The notes beneath the pieces are model-generated. The model did no database searches and was not told the origin of the DNA. It worked only from the letters and a program-made list of their open reading frames with translations. Made by a program: the position numbers and the translations under genes. Shown here piece after piece: positions 54,308 through 64,000 of a DNA stretch of 64,000 bases. This stretch comes from Chelydra serpentina (lineage: Eukaryota > Chordata > Testudines > Chelydridae). Where the stretch lies: positions 434,001-498,000 of the forward strand of contig JBAIAC010000057.1 of NCBI GenBank assembly GCA_037349315.1. Direction: 5' to 3'. Each line of letters begins with the position of its first letter. The stretch's first letter is position 1.

Positions 54308-57300
54308 ACACATTACAAAACCATTGGAAGGTCAGCAGAGGCTAAAACTGCAAGCGAGGGAGTGATCTATGAAAGAAAAATCAGATCAAGTAGGGTTATT
54401 GGTTTTTGTAAATGACAAAAGGGACGTTAGAATTTACCATTCCTGGTTTCCCTGCTCAGAAAGGATTTTTCTAACACACTGTGAAAAAGAAGAGATACAA
54501 AGATCTATAGCTCATGAGGACTTGCACAGTAATAAATTATCAACCATTTCTTGCTCTATGGATGCCTTTTAATGCACTGATGGGGAAAGGCTATACACAC
54601 AGGCAGGTCAACCAGGCACACATTATTCTCTATAAGATACAATTTCAAACATCTTTTATTTTATTTTCCCTTGTACTACATTAAGGGCTATTTCATTGGT
54701 GTCTAGACTCAGGTTGTAAAAATAATATGGAATGAACTATCTTCATTGAAAGAACTTGCCCTTATTTCTGAGGGCAGTAGATGGTCCGTGATATTGCTCA
54801 TAACCACAGTTGGCCCATGGATTGGTAGCCTCAGCAGACCGTCCCAAGATAGGATGGGCCTGGAAAGCGTGCTCCTCTCTCCCAGCTCTGAGACATGCTG
54901 GTGAAGGGGCAGCATAGGGAGCTTTCGGTGTTTCTGCCTGGGCTATCCCTTGCCCTGTGGGTGAACAGGATATTTCCACATCCAGAGCTGCCAGGCTGGC
55001 ACCTTTCAGCATCCACTACATTCATGTAAAAATTTAAAAAAAGAAGCAAAGGGAAGAAACACCGCTTTTCATCTCCCTCGTCTGCCAAGTCCTGCTCTCT
55101 CTGCCACAGGAGTTCAGCTCCCCCTTTGCTTTGGGTTAGTCTCAGAGGGAGGGAACATGTTGCAGGGAGGATGTGAATAGGAAATTGAAGCTTCTGTGCG
55201 GGCTGTGTTAGTTACTAGATATGGATACAGGAATTTGACTTGAAGCATTTACCTGCCAAGCAGAATTATACACAGGAAGCTTTTGACTGGAAAAAATATG
55301 GTTTAATGTTAAGGTTCAGTTCTATTCGTGAGTGTCTTCCTGCTGGCAGCTGCATTGAAGTGCAGCTATTGAGCTCCCCATCTCATGCCAGAATCTCAGC
55401 CGTTCCTCCCAGCACAGAAAAGAGGGATGTAGACAGTTCTACTCATTAAACTTCTTTTTCTCTTTAAATCCATTTTCATAATTTTATTTTTTGTATGAAC
55501 AGATAAATAATAAGGGATTCTATTATGATAAATGGGGCACTTGTAGCAGCTATAATGCACAAATTAAAGACAAAGCAGGGGGTTTGAAATGGCTCCATAT
55601 TTCATAATGAGGACCTAGTCAGATCTATCTTCACAGCAATGGGTCTGCCAACATGTCCAGGAAGGAGCAAACCAGGGGCTCTCATTGATGCATGGAGAAT
55701 CTGTGCACTCACAGTTACTGCAGTTAGAGTGCTCATGAGACGGGCTGCGTGAGCTGGCAGTACCACCAGCTAGCCCTGTGGAGCACGAGGGACGTGTCAC
55801 AAAGCCCGGGAGAGCTGGACATTCTAGTGTTTGTTAGTGTGGGGCTGATGAGAAGCTCCTGACAGGGCTGGAGTTCACGTGCCAGAGGCGTTGCAGCGTC
55901 TTGGCACGCAGGGGAATGAAACTGGTGTTCAAGTGTTTGGATTGGGAGGGTTTTCAAAGCAGTATCAAGTTCCTCTCTCCTTCCATCCCTCTCAACATCC
56001 CACCCTCTTTGCCCAGGACATGCAAATCCTGTGGAAAGACTGCAGCAAACTGTAGGTGTGAAGTGAAGCACAGAGAGGATATCCAGTGTCAACTACGACC
56101 ACTAACACATTGGGCTCAACATGAAAAGTCTCGACCCCTTTCCAGTCTCACTTCAGACAGACTCAGAATAACCCTTTGGAACCCTACAAGTTACTCTTCT
56201 TTGCGCCATGTTTTCAGAGTATTAATGAGGTTTTGAGATACCTGTTTCTTGGTTAGCCAAACAGCAATGGGCAAGCCAGAGAGAGCTCTGGGATCGAGAA
56301 CAAGCCAGCAGTGAGAGGTCAGTAAGTTCCTCCCCTGATGGTTCAGACATGGTCTCATGTAGCCCAGTGGGACTGCCTGGCATTGGGCCAGAGAGTAAAA
56401 CACCAGCTCTGCCTTAGTGTAGATGTACGCCCTGTGCAAACTTGCACACGCATTCCTGCACTAGGTCGTGTTTAGTTTGAAAGGATGTGCTCTGCTGTAT
56501 CGTTGGGCATTCCCACATCATCACACTGCAGTGGGTGTCTTACAGCTGGAACGCCCCGCTCCAAAAAGCTCGCGAAAGCTGAGTTACGAGGCTGGGATGA
56601 CAAATGAAAAATAGTCTCTCTATTAGACTGCGGTAATTAGAAAGTGAATTTTGCTTTGCCGTGTTCCCACCTCTTTTGTATCACCTTCCCGCAGATGCTT
56701 GTACAAGCAAAATTTGGTTTGCGTGAACACTCAGGGGAAATGCATTTCACACCCCTGCCTGAAATGTGGTTCAGTAGGAAATTAACTTTAGTTTGGGCAA
56801 GGGTGGGGACAAGCAGGATGTCTATGTCTAGAAAAGATCACTGGAGATTTTGTGGCCATCCATGAGAGTCGTGACTAGCAGAAATACCAGGCTGTGATGA
56901 TAAAGCTACTCTAATGGTTGTTATGTTCTGTCGAGCTGGGAGAGCCAGTGCAGAGCAGCCACCAGCATGCTGACCAGGCTATCCTGTGACCCGGCTCAGA
57001 GCTGCAATGGTGGGACACTAATAAAAATGCTCGTGTAGTCAAGGCTGAAGAGTTGGTGATGTTCACCAGGTAATACCTGGCAATAGCTGGCATCTCTGCT
57101 GATGACAGGTTTAGTAGGTGAAGGTGGCATGCACTAGAAGAGCTTTTTGAGCTAATGATAGCTCAGAGCTTTGACACCCAAGGTACTGATTAATTTCTGC
57201 CAGTTCAAATACACATTCTCTCCAGGGTGGCTTTGATCCACACAGCACCTGAAATATAAAACCCCAGCATCACTGTACGTGGGAGATGAAAGTGAGAGTT

Positions 57301-58536
57301 CTATTGTGAAGTGCTAAGTGGAAGAACAGAAGGCAGGAAACATGTTGCTGCTGTAACTTTCATTAGATGACACAAGGCACAAAGTCCACAGAAGCTATGT
57401 CAGCATCCTTAGCAACATGAGAAGGAGCCAATATGCTGGACCTGCTCATGTCAATCTAACATGGGCTCTGCTCTCCAAATTGTCCCCTCTCCCTTCTAAA
57501 ATAAAAAAATCAATGTCAGGAGAGTAAGGAGAATGGAAGTGCCCATTCCCCCTGAGTCCCCAGGAAATGTCTGCCCTTTAAAGACATTCAGTTACACGTG
57601 TGATGTTTGAAGTCTTTGTTTTGTCTCTAGCTAATCCAAGATCTTTAAAGCAGAATGGAGAGATGTGATGCTGACCTGTCTCCACTCCAAGGTGCAGGGA
57701 GGTTCTTGCTCTGCCTCCTTGAGTGCCGGGAGAGGTCTGTTAGGAAACCCATTTGCTCCTCCTTGTCTCAGTGAGGTTTAATTTTTTTAAATACTTGTAA
57801 TTAAAAATGGAACAAACAAGGTGGGTGGAATTTGTATCATTCCCTTCCCACCGCCCGGGAATTCAGTTTTTGTTTGCATGGTTGGTCGGCTGTTTTTGCT
57901 CCCCACACATAAGAAGTGCATCTTCCCTTCAGCTTTACCTGCCAACGTATTTGCATCTTGTGCTAAACAAGTGAAACAAAGCCCCCTTTGAAATGCATGA
58001 AACCCTTTATTTCAAAGGGGAAGTGAGGAGCGTGGCATGTTGGCAGCACTTGGTTTGAGTTTGTCTTGAAATGCTGAGACTTTTTTGTGTGTTTCAAAAT
58101 TACATCATTAGCACCTTGAAAAGTTATTTCACTATCTTCTAAATGAGTGGGGTAGAAATTCAGAGACAGAGGGGTTCACAGGAGAAAACCAGATACACTT
58201 ACTGGGCAAAATACTTGAACCGGTAGCCCTTCTGTGTGGTAGCCCAGCACCCAGCCGCAAGCGAAAGGTCTGCTGATCTGATCCATCCACAAGCACTCTC
58301 TTGCTTTCTCCCAGGTGACCACTTATGCCTGGGAGAAACACCCTGAAAAAAGTTACTACCTTAACCTTTGTTAGGGCCCTTTTAAGATTCAGTTCAGCCC
58401 AGAGCCCTGCAAATCGCTGCCAGCTGGCAAAGCTTAGGCAGGAGCTGACCAAGAACTCCGCTTAGTGTGCAAACACATGTTCACCTTCCCTGTCCTGCTC
58501 CTCCCTCCCTCTCACCTGGTCCTAACCTAGAAAGTG
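54308..58536. other. no gene recognised
   Basis: About 4.2 kb, the longest element-free stretch in the right half. Open frames up to 119 codons overlap on opposite strands and carry no domain. I see no tRNA, snRNA or snoRNA. Low-copy unique DNA is the simplest reading. Confidence 0.5.
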
Positions 58537-58544
58537 GGTAGCAT

Positions 58545-58817
58545 CAGTAGCGTAGCCGGGGGGAAGCGGGGGAGTGGCCGCTCCCCCTGTGAGCAGAAGC
58601 GGCGCCTTGTTTTAGCAGCACTAAGAAAAGGCGCCGCTTCTCGCACACCCGGCGGCGCTCCGGGTGTTCGGCGGCGGGTGCCACCAAAGACCTGGAGCGA
58701 GTGAGGACCCGCCGCCGAAGTGCTGCCGAAGACCCGGAGCGCCGCCGGGTGAGTACAGGGGTAGGGGCTTTTTTATAGCGCCGCTGCCCCTGCGATCTGC
58801 ACCTGGCTGCCCTACTG
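58545..58817. mobile_element. hAT-type MITE, relative of 31683-31984
   Basis: 273 bp, begins CAGTAGCGTAGCCGGGG and ends CACCTGGCTGCCCTACTG, with exact 8-bp duplications GGTAGCAT at 58537-58544 and 58818-58825. The interior shares modules with the copy at 31683 (GAAGCGGCGCCTT, GAAGACCCGGAGCG) but in reverse order, so it inserted in the opposite orientation. Confidence 0.93.
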
Positions 58818-59082
58818 GGTAGCATTTGGGGGCAGGGGCTGTATTATTGACAGTGTATCTATACAGTCTCTAGCACAATGGAGGCACTGACCCTTGAGTG
58901 GAGCCCCTAAGCACTGCTGCAGTACAGACACATGCAATAGAGTGGAAGTCGTTTCACACTGTACAACGGCTGAAGAAAAGCTCCATAGCGTAATATAGAA
59001 ATAGAATAGTTTCCTCCAAAGTTGTGGGTGTAATCAGACCCAATTACAAGCCTAATTTTTAGCTCTCCCTGTAACTTGGGCT

Positions 59083-59165
59083 ATTATTATTTATCATATG
59101 TATTATCATAGCATCTGGGAGCCCTAGGCTTGGAACATGACCCATTGTGTTAGGCACTAGCAAAA
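59083..59165 (-). mobile_element. MIR/L2-like fragment
   Basis: TTATTATTTATCATATGTATTATCATAGCATCTGGGAGCCC, then ATTGTGTTAGGCACTAGC resembles the tail part of reptile MIR-like SINEs read in antisense (TGTGCTAGGCACT). Short and diverged. Confidence 0.55.
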
Positions 59166-59820
59166 TTGGTGCTGGTTCTCCATCATGCCAGGCTTACTCC
59201 GAAGGTTGAGAATTTTTCTGCAAAGCCTTCTGAGTTACAGATTATTTAAAATTTGCCTGATTTGAGATTCTGACTTGGGTCTCACATTTCTGTGCATCTT
59301 TTTGCTTAAAAATGACTTGGTATTGCCCCTCCAAACATTCCACGTGCCGAAACCTTTTTGAAAACTCATGCCTAGGTGGTGATCGAAGAACACAAGCTGT
59401 AAATAAATAAATGAATCTGTATCTTGTTGTAGCATGTGCATGAGCTGTTTGCACTCATGTAGCTAGTTGCAGCTTAGAGAGAAAATAAAGGTCCTTTCAT
59501 ACTTCACCAGTATACCTGATGCTGTTCTTCGAGTAGGTGTCGGTGTGACTCCCACTGCAGGTGCTACTTAGAATGGAATTTTTGAACAGCAGCATCGGTT
59601 GGGGCTGCGCATGTACCTTGTGCGTCCATGTAAAGACGTACAGAGCAGGGCGGCTGCGACCCTCCCTCAGCTTCCTCTTCCCGCCTGGGGCAGTGAGACA
59701 GAACCTGACAGGGTCTGACCTGCTACTCTCCCCGAGCTGAATTTCTAAAACTATTTTTGAGAAGAAATCCTTCTTCATCTCTTTTACTTCATTAATATTT
59801 CATTTTATTATGTGGACTTG

Positions 59821-59977
59821 CAGGGCCGGCAAAAAAAAAGCTGCAGCCGGTGCTGCCAAAGCAAAAAAAAAAGAAATGGCCCTTGAAATGTGCCGCCCAG
59901 GAATGGCCAGAATGCCGCCCCTTCAAATGTGCCCCCCAAGCACCTGCTTCCTTTGCTGGTGCCTGGAGCCGGCCCTG
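59821..59977. mobile_element. short hAT-type MITE
   Basis: 157 bp, begins CAGGGCCGGC and ends GCCGGCCCTG, a perfect 10-bp terminal inverted repeat. The flanks TGGACTTG and TGCACCTG match at 6 of 8. Internal blocks AAATGTGCCGCCCAGG, AGAATGCCGCCCC and TTGCTGGTGCCTGGAGCC are shared with the element at 49635, so it is an internally shortened relative in the opposite orientation. Confidence 0.9.
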
Positions 59978-62879
59978 TGCACCTGCAGCAGGAGCCACAC
60001 TGACAACATCTGGAAGAAGTACAGTTATGGAAGGGTCGGTAACTGTTCTTTTTCATTAGGTCACGAGAGGCCTGATTTTGAATTTTGTATTGCCTCATGT
60101 TCAGCTCATCAGGTGACTGTGTCACTGGTCTGTGGCAATAGATTCTCTTCAGAAAAGCATTGGCTTTCTGCCAAGCATGAAGGAGATTCTTCACTGGGCG
60201 GATGGGATCTCCAGGCTGTACAGGGAAGGTGGATAAGATAGTCTGACTTTTCTGCCTTGTAGTAGGATCACGAATAGGGAAACGTGGCTGGAGAGCAAGA
60301 TGTGAGCTGTTGTCGTCTCGAGGCCGCAGACAAAGGGCTGAGTCAGTCTATGGGGATAAGAGGCAAGATGTTGCTGTGGTTAAAAATGGGTGGGAGACCT
60401 GAAGCAAGGGCTGGGTCTGGGCCTGTGAGCTCCGTATGTGGTGGGTAAGGATGGAGTGAGCATGTGTAGCCCACGTGGCCAGTGTTTATGATGCAGGGTG
60501 GATGGCAACAAGAGGGCTTCTGTCCTATCGGCTGAGGTTGTTATTAAAGTAAAAGTATTTTGTCTGCTAATAGATTTCACTATGAATTTAAGGCCCCTGG
60601 AATTGACTGCAGGCCGTGGCACTGAGATCTCATTACTGTCATGGACATAAACCACATCACAGCCTGAGAAGTGATGAAACCAAAAGCCTCAGCCATCCTT
60701 AAATAAAAGGTTAGGGACCTGTCTGGGTCCTGACAGCTTAGTGCCTAGTCCTGCAGACAGTTGGCATTACAGAGAGAATAGAGACAAATGTGGTGGGCCC
60801 CTTTATCGGAACAGGAAGAAGCATCAGCATCTGTCCATAGTGAGTCTCTAGTGTGATGTGGCCTCCAGGCCATTTGCTTTCCTACCAGTGCAGCAGTGAA
60901 TGGGGAACGCCACACTTGGATTCTTGGCACAGGGGCTGATGGTACAGACAGGCAGGAGGCTCATGAGCTGAATTGTTCACACAGTTGCAGATTCAGCCGG
61001 CGGAGACAGCAACGTCTGACTGCAATAAAAATCAAACAGTGAATCAGGAGTGGGAGCTCTGAGTAGACAAGGACCTGTCAGTCTTCTGGCCACTCAGAGA
61101 ATTACCACCGCAGATCTATGGCTTGGGGTTACCTGTCATATTCAGTGGTGCTTTCATGGCCCCTGCACCAAACCACCTAAGGCAGATTGTGCAGTCTGAC
61201 AAAGGCTGCTTCAGCATGACACCATATGCATGCTGTTAAAGCTGGCCATGACACAGGGTCACAGAATGACAACCTGTGAGCAACAAATACTTGGACTGAT
61301 CTGGACAAACATTTGACAACATCAGTGTCAGCTACAGCTCCACTGGGTGTCATTGCAAACCGCCTCCATCTGGGTGACTGGCAGAGAGGTTCAACGAGAC
61401 TCTATATCTTATACCTCCATGAAAATAATACGGCAGCCAACATCTTGTCCGAGTGTCAGGAACAAATCAGTGTCTATCCTCTGACCGTCTCTCATGGTTA
61501 TTACAACACTGGAGCAGTCTCTCTCTCTCTCCCCCCTCCCTCCCCTGGGAGAATCTGATCCCATTCTTCACTTGAAAGTACCATAAGTCTGATAACTGGA
61601 GGGGAGAGAAGACAGAGATTGTCAAAGTTAAAATAGGAAATACCACTGGATTCAACTTCCCATGGTATAAAGCCTGCAAAATGCTAGAGGGCCATCCATG
61701 GAATAGACACACTCACAAATGCTCAGATGGACTTGGAGTGCTGGGACTTGATTGCCTAGAGAACAAAGTCCCATGGAGATTTAAAGACGTGTCTCCAATT
61801 TCGTAAGCTTTGGAGGAGGTCCCATGGGAGTCAGCGATAACCAAGCTGATATTAACCTCCTCTGCAATGCACTGAAAACCTACTAGCAAGGGCTGGGAAA
61901 CAAGTGGATGTTGTATGCACTAAGTCTGACTTCCTGCCAGGATATTTTCATGTACAAAACCTCCTCCCACTCCATCTTACTTAATTCTAGACTCGTATCT
62001 GAATGGGGAAGCAAAAGCACATGGCCAGTAGAATATGCCAACAAGCCCTTTCTGGTAAGTGACACAGAGAGAGACCAGCTTGGAACCTTTTTCATCCTGC
62101 GCCCGCTCTGGCTTTACAAACTTCTGCCACAGCTTCAGCATTGAACCTAAGCAGCATGAGGTTGTTTCTGTGAGCGACCAAGACACCTGGAGGGTTCCCT
62201 CAGCCTGATCTTGCTGCTGGAATCTTGCAGGAGGAACGCTTCCAAAAGGAAAAGGGAAAATCCCTTTGTGACCTGCTTTTGGAAATTATGTAAGTGTGGT
62301 TTTGCCTGGGCTAGCCCAGCTGTCAGGCATGTCAGCTGCCTTTCTCGCAGCATTTTCAGTGCAGCTGGGAATATTTTGTTAATCAATAAATGATTCTGAT
62401 GACTGAGAATGAACAACAATTGACCTTTATAAAGCCAATACAGAGAATATATTTGTCCAGTGGATGCTGCTGCTATCCTTTCTGCAAATAAAGAGCACCA
62501 CCCAAGACAATGAGCATAGCCATATGCATGCCTGCTAAAGATGTCACATCTGGATGCAGTGCTGAGTGTTGCATGTTGAATGCAACTGCAACTATGGATC
62601 ACATGCAGTGATGCATACAAAGTACATCTAATCCTTCTTCACCAATGCCCCCAGGGTCTGGTTCAGGACTGTTCCTGAGATTTCCTAGTTTTTTTGCACA
62701 GATTATTTTTGCCGTGTCTCAAGCATAAGGACATCCACCACTTCCTGTGGAAGACCAGCCTGCAGCCTAATAGCTACCCCATGCATTTGGAAGAGGAGTG
62801 TATTGGTGTATGTCAGTGAGTGGCCATCCTCCAGCGCTACATGGTGACCTCAGGGAAACCCTGCAAACTGCCTCTCACC
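59978..62879. other. no gene recognised
   Basis: About 2.9 kb. A CT run (CTCTCTCTCTCTCCCCCC) lies at about 61520-61540. Frames up to 157 codons (minus 62147-62620) have no recognisable motif. The part just below 62880 does not continue the Harbinger protein. Confidence 0.5.
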
Positions 62880-63125
62880 TCAGTTTTCCATCTTGGACTG
62901 CTCAGTAAACTTCACTTGTAAGCTTTTTGTGGACACGAGTGGTGAGCTCACAGTGGTGAGCATGTCCATGAAGGCCACAAGCAACCTTGTGTCGTATGCG
63001 TTACTTGAGTTGATATCATTGTTGGAGTCCTCACTGTCAGTGTGGATCTTAAGGAGTAACTCAACTGCCAAACGTAATGTGCTGGCGAGACTCGTCAGCA
63101 TATTCCTCAGCAGTTTGGGCTCCAT
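62880..63125 (-). pseudogene. Harbinger transposase N-terminal fragment
   Basis: From ATG at 63125 the frame encodes MEPKLLRNMLTSLASTLR, then LLLKIHTDSEDSNND, DTRLLVAFMDMLTTVSSP and SLQVKFTEQSKMEN, then TGA (81 codons). I recognise this as the variable N-terminal region that precedes the catalytic DDE domain in turtle Harbinger transposases. Frames upstream of this methionine run through the leader and are probably not translated. No DDE residues are present. The stop coincides with the loss of homology. Confidence 0.65.
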
Positions 63126-63610
63126 TCCCGCAGACCGAAAGGGAAGACAGAGTGCACAGTACAAAAAACGCCAAAGATGGCGCCAAATGTGAACGGAAGC
63201 ACAAGGATTGCTGGGTGCGAACCAATGCATCACGGGGCGTTGGAACAGGACCCAGATCGCGCTGCTCCTCCTGCCTCCTTCCCACAAGCCACAGCGCCAG
63301 AATGGGAAGAGGTGCTCTGTGGGATAGCTTCCCATAATGCACTGCTCCCAATGCCGCTGCAAGTGCTGCAAATGTGGCCACGCCAGTGCGCTTACAGCTG
63401 ACAGTGTGGACAGACTGGAGCGCTTTCCCTACCGTGCTCTCCGAAGGCTGGTTTAACTCAAAGCACTCTCCTGGTGAAAAAGCTACCCATTCATTGGGAG
63501 TGAAATTTTTTGGTTGGCAGGCGAGCTCTCTCCTGCCGACAAAGAGCAGCTACACTGCATGGCTGTAGCAGCAAAGCTGTTGCTAAAAGGTGTGTAGTGT
63601 AGACATAGCC
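62880..63610 (-). mobile_element. PIF-Harbinger transposon, 5' part
   Basis: On minus the element starts at 63610 with GGCTATGTCTACACTA, identical over 16 bp to the MITE termini at 29875-30166. It is flanked by TAA (63611-63613), a TWA-type target. A GC-richer leader of about 470 bp follows, with the landmark TGCATTATGGGAAGCTATCCC. A short ORF then begins at 63125. Homology to Harbinger stops at or near 62880, so the rest of the transposase and the other terminus are missing. Confidence 0.75.
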
Positions 63611-63639
63611 TAAGTCCCAAGACACTGTGCTGGAGCCTA

Positions 63640-63830
63640 CTTACTCTGCTCTCCCTGAGCAAGCGAGCATCCACCACCCCCTTGCTGCAGCCTCCTGCTG
63701 GTCTTTATAGGGAAATCACCTGATGCATACCCAGGTGTGGCTTCTTAGTAATCAAGGTTGGCTGGCCGCAGGCCTCTCTAACGAGTAAGCAGCAAGCCAC
63801 TCTGCTACAGCCTAGTGCCAGCTAAAAGAA
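63640..63830 (-). repeat. possible LTR fragment (minus)
   Basis: On minus, GATTTCCCTATAAAGACCAGCAGGAGGCTGCAG resembles a retroviral LTR promoter with a TATAAA box. No ends, PBS or duplication are visible. Very tentative. Confidence 0.25.
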
Positions 63831-64000
63831 TCTAATTATCAAGGCCTACCTTTTCCAAAACAGCATTTGGGGTGGCTTGGGTGAAGGCTGGCATGCTGGA
63901 AGGGTATTTGCCTTAGTAATGCTTCCAGCTAGAACAAAGATGTGAAAACATCCGTTTTAAAGACAGCGATCACTTTGGATTCTGCAGAGCTATTCTGTAA
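63831..64000. other. no feature recognised at window end
   Basis: Nothing supported in the last 170 bp. Confidence 0.5.

Noticed and set aside
1..64000. CRISPR arrays, operons, ribosome binding sites or other prokaryotic features
   Set aside because: Content is clearly vertebrate. No regularly spaced short repeats with unique spacers were seen.

Overview
This window looks like vertebrate, almost certainly reptilian and most probably turtle, nuclear DNA. The evidence is the repeat content. There is a CR1 LINE with the ATTCTATG-type tail, a Penelope-like element with a GIY-YIG domain, CORE-SINE/MIR and L2 fossils, many hAT and PIF-Harbinger elements with reptile-style termini, and a Gmr1-type Ty3/Gypsy element. 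The species is an inference. I could not reconstruct any host protein-coding gene, so the window is intergenic or intronic. Nearly all coding-like sequence belongs to transposable elements, and most long open frames are by-products of GC-rich repeats.

Layout. 0.2-1.0 kb: 5'-truncated CR1. 1.1-2.2 kb: long LTR-like repeat. 3.1-5.0 kb: Penelope-like element with reverse transcriptase (YIDD) and GIY-YIG endonuclease, broken by one missing base. 5.1-5.7 kb: decayed L2 LINE. 8.3 and 9.6 kb: a 146-bp direct repeat pair; a CR1/L3 tail (minus strand) lies between them. 10.96 kb: small hAT MITE. 14.6 kb: MIR. 19.4-20.5 kb: GC-rich 1-kb hAT-type element. 20.56-25.0 kb: a young Ty3/Gypsy element with two 406-bp LTRs, a tRNA-Leu primer site, a polypurine tract and a 5-bp target duplication, whose integrase domain precedes its RT/RNase H remnants. 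29.6-30.2 kb: two Harbinger MITEs. 31.0-32.0 kb: probable solo LTR carrying a nested hAT. 33.2-34.8 kb: fold-back hAT with transposase remnants. 35.3 kb: hAT MITE. 36.3, 39.9, 44.8 and 59.1 kb: MIR fragments. 42.9 kb: CR1/L3 (minus). 49.6-50.4 kb: hAT-type element with an internal 46-bp minisatellite. 50.9 and 53.2 kb: MITEs. 54.1-54.3 kb: a retroposed 7SL (SRP RNA)-like sequence with 9-bp target duplications. 58.5 and 59.8 kb: hAT MITEs. 62.9-63.6 kb: 5' part of a Harbinger transposon that probably supplied the terminal repeats of the MITEs.

How the pieces relate. CR1 and L2 reverse transcriptases are the expected sources of the LINE and MIR fossils. The Harbinger end at 63.6 kb shares a 16-bp terminus exactly with the MITE at 29.9 kb, and several MITEs carry TGA/TTA/TAA-type 3-bp flanks. 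Six hAT-type elements have exact or near-exact 8-bp duplications. The Gypsy element has nearly identical LTRs but has lost most of gag and the RT palm and has altered protease and RNase H catalytic residues, so if it moved recently it did so with proteins made elsewhere. The most unusual items are the 7SL-like insertion, the Gypsy element with integrase first, and the fold-back hAT.
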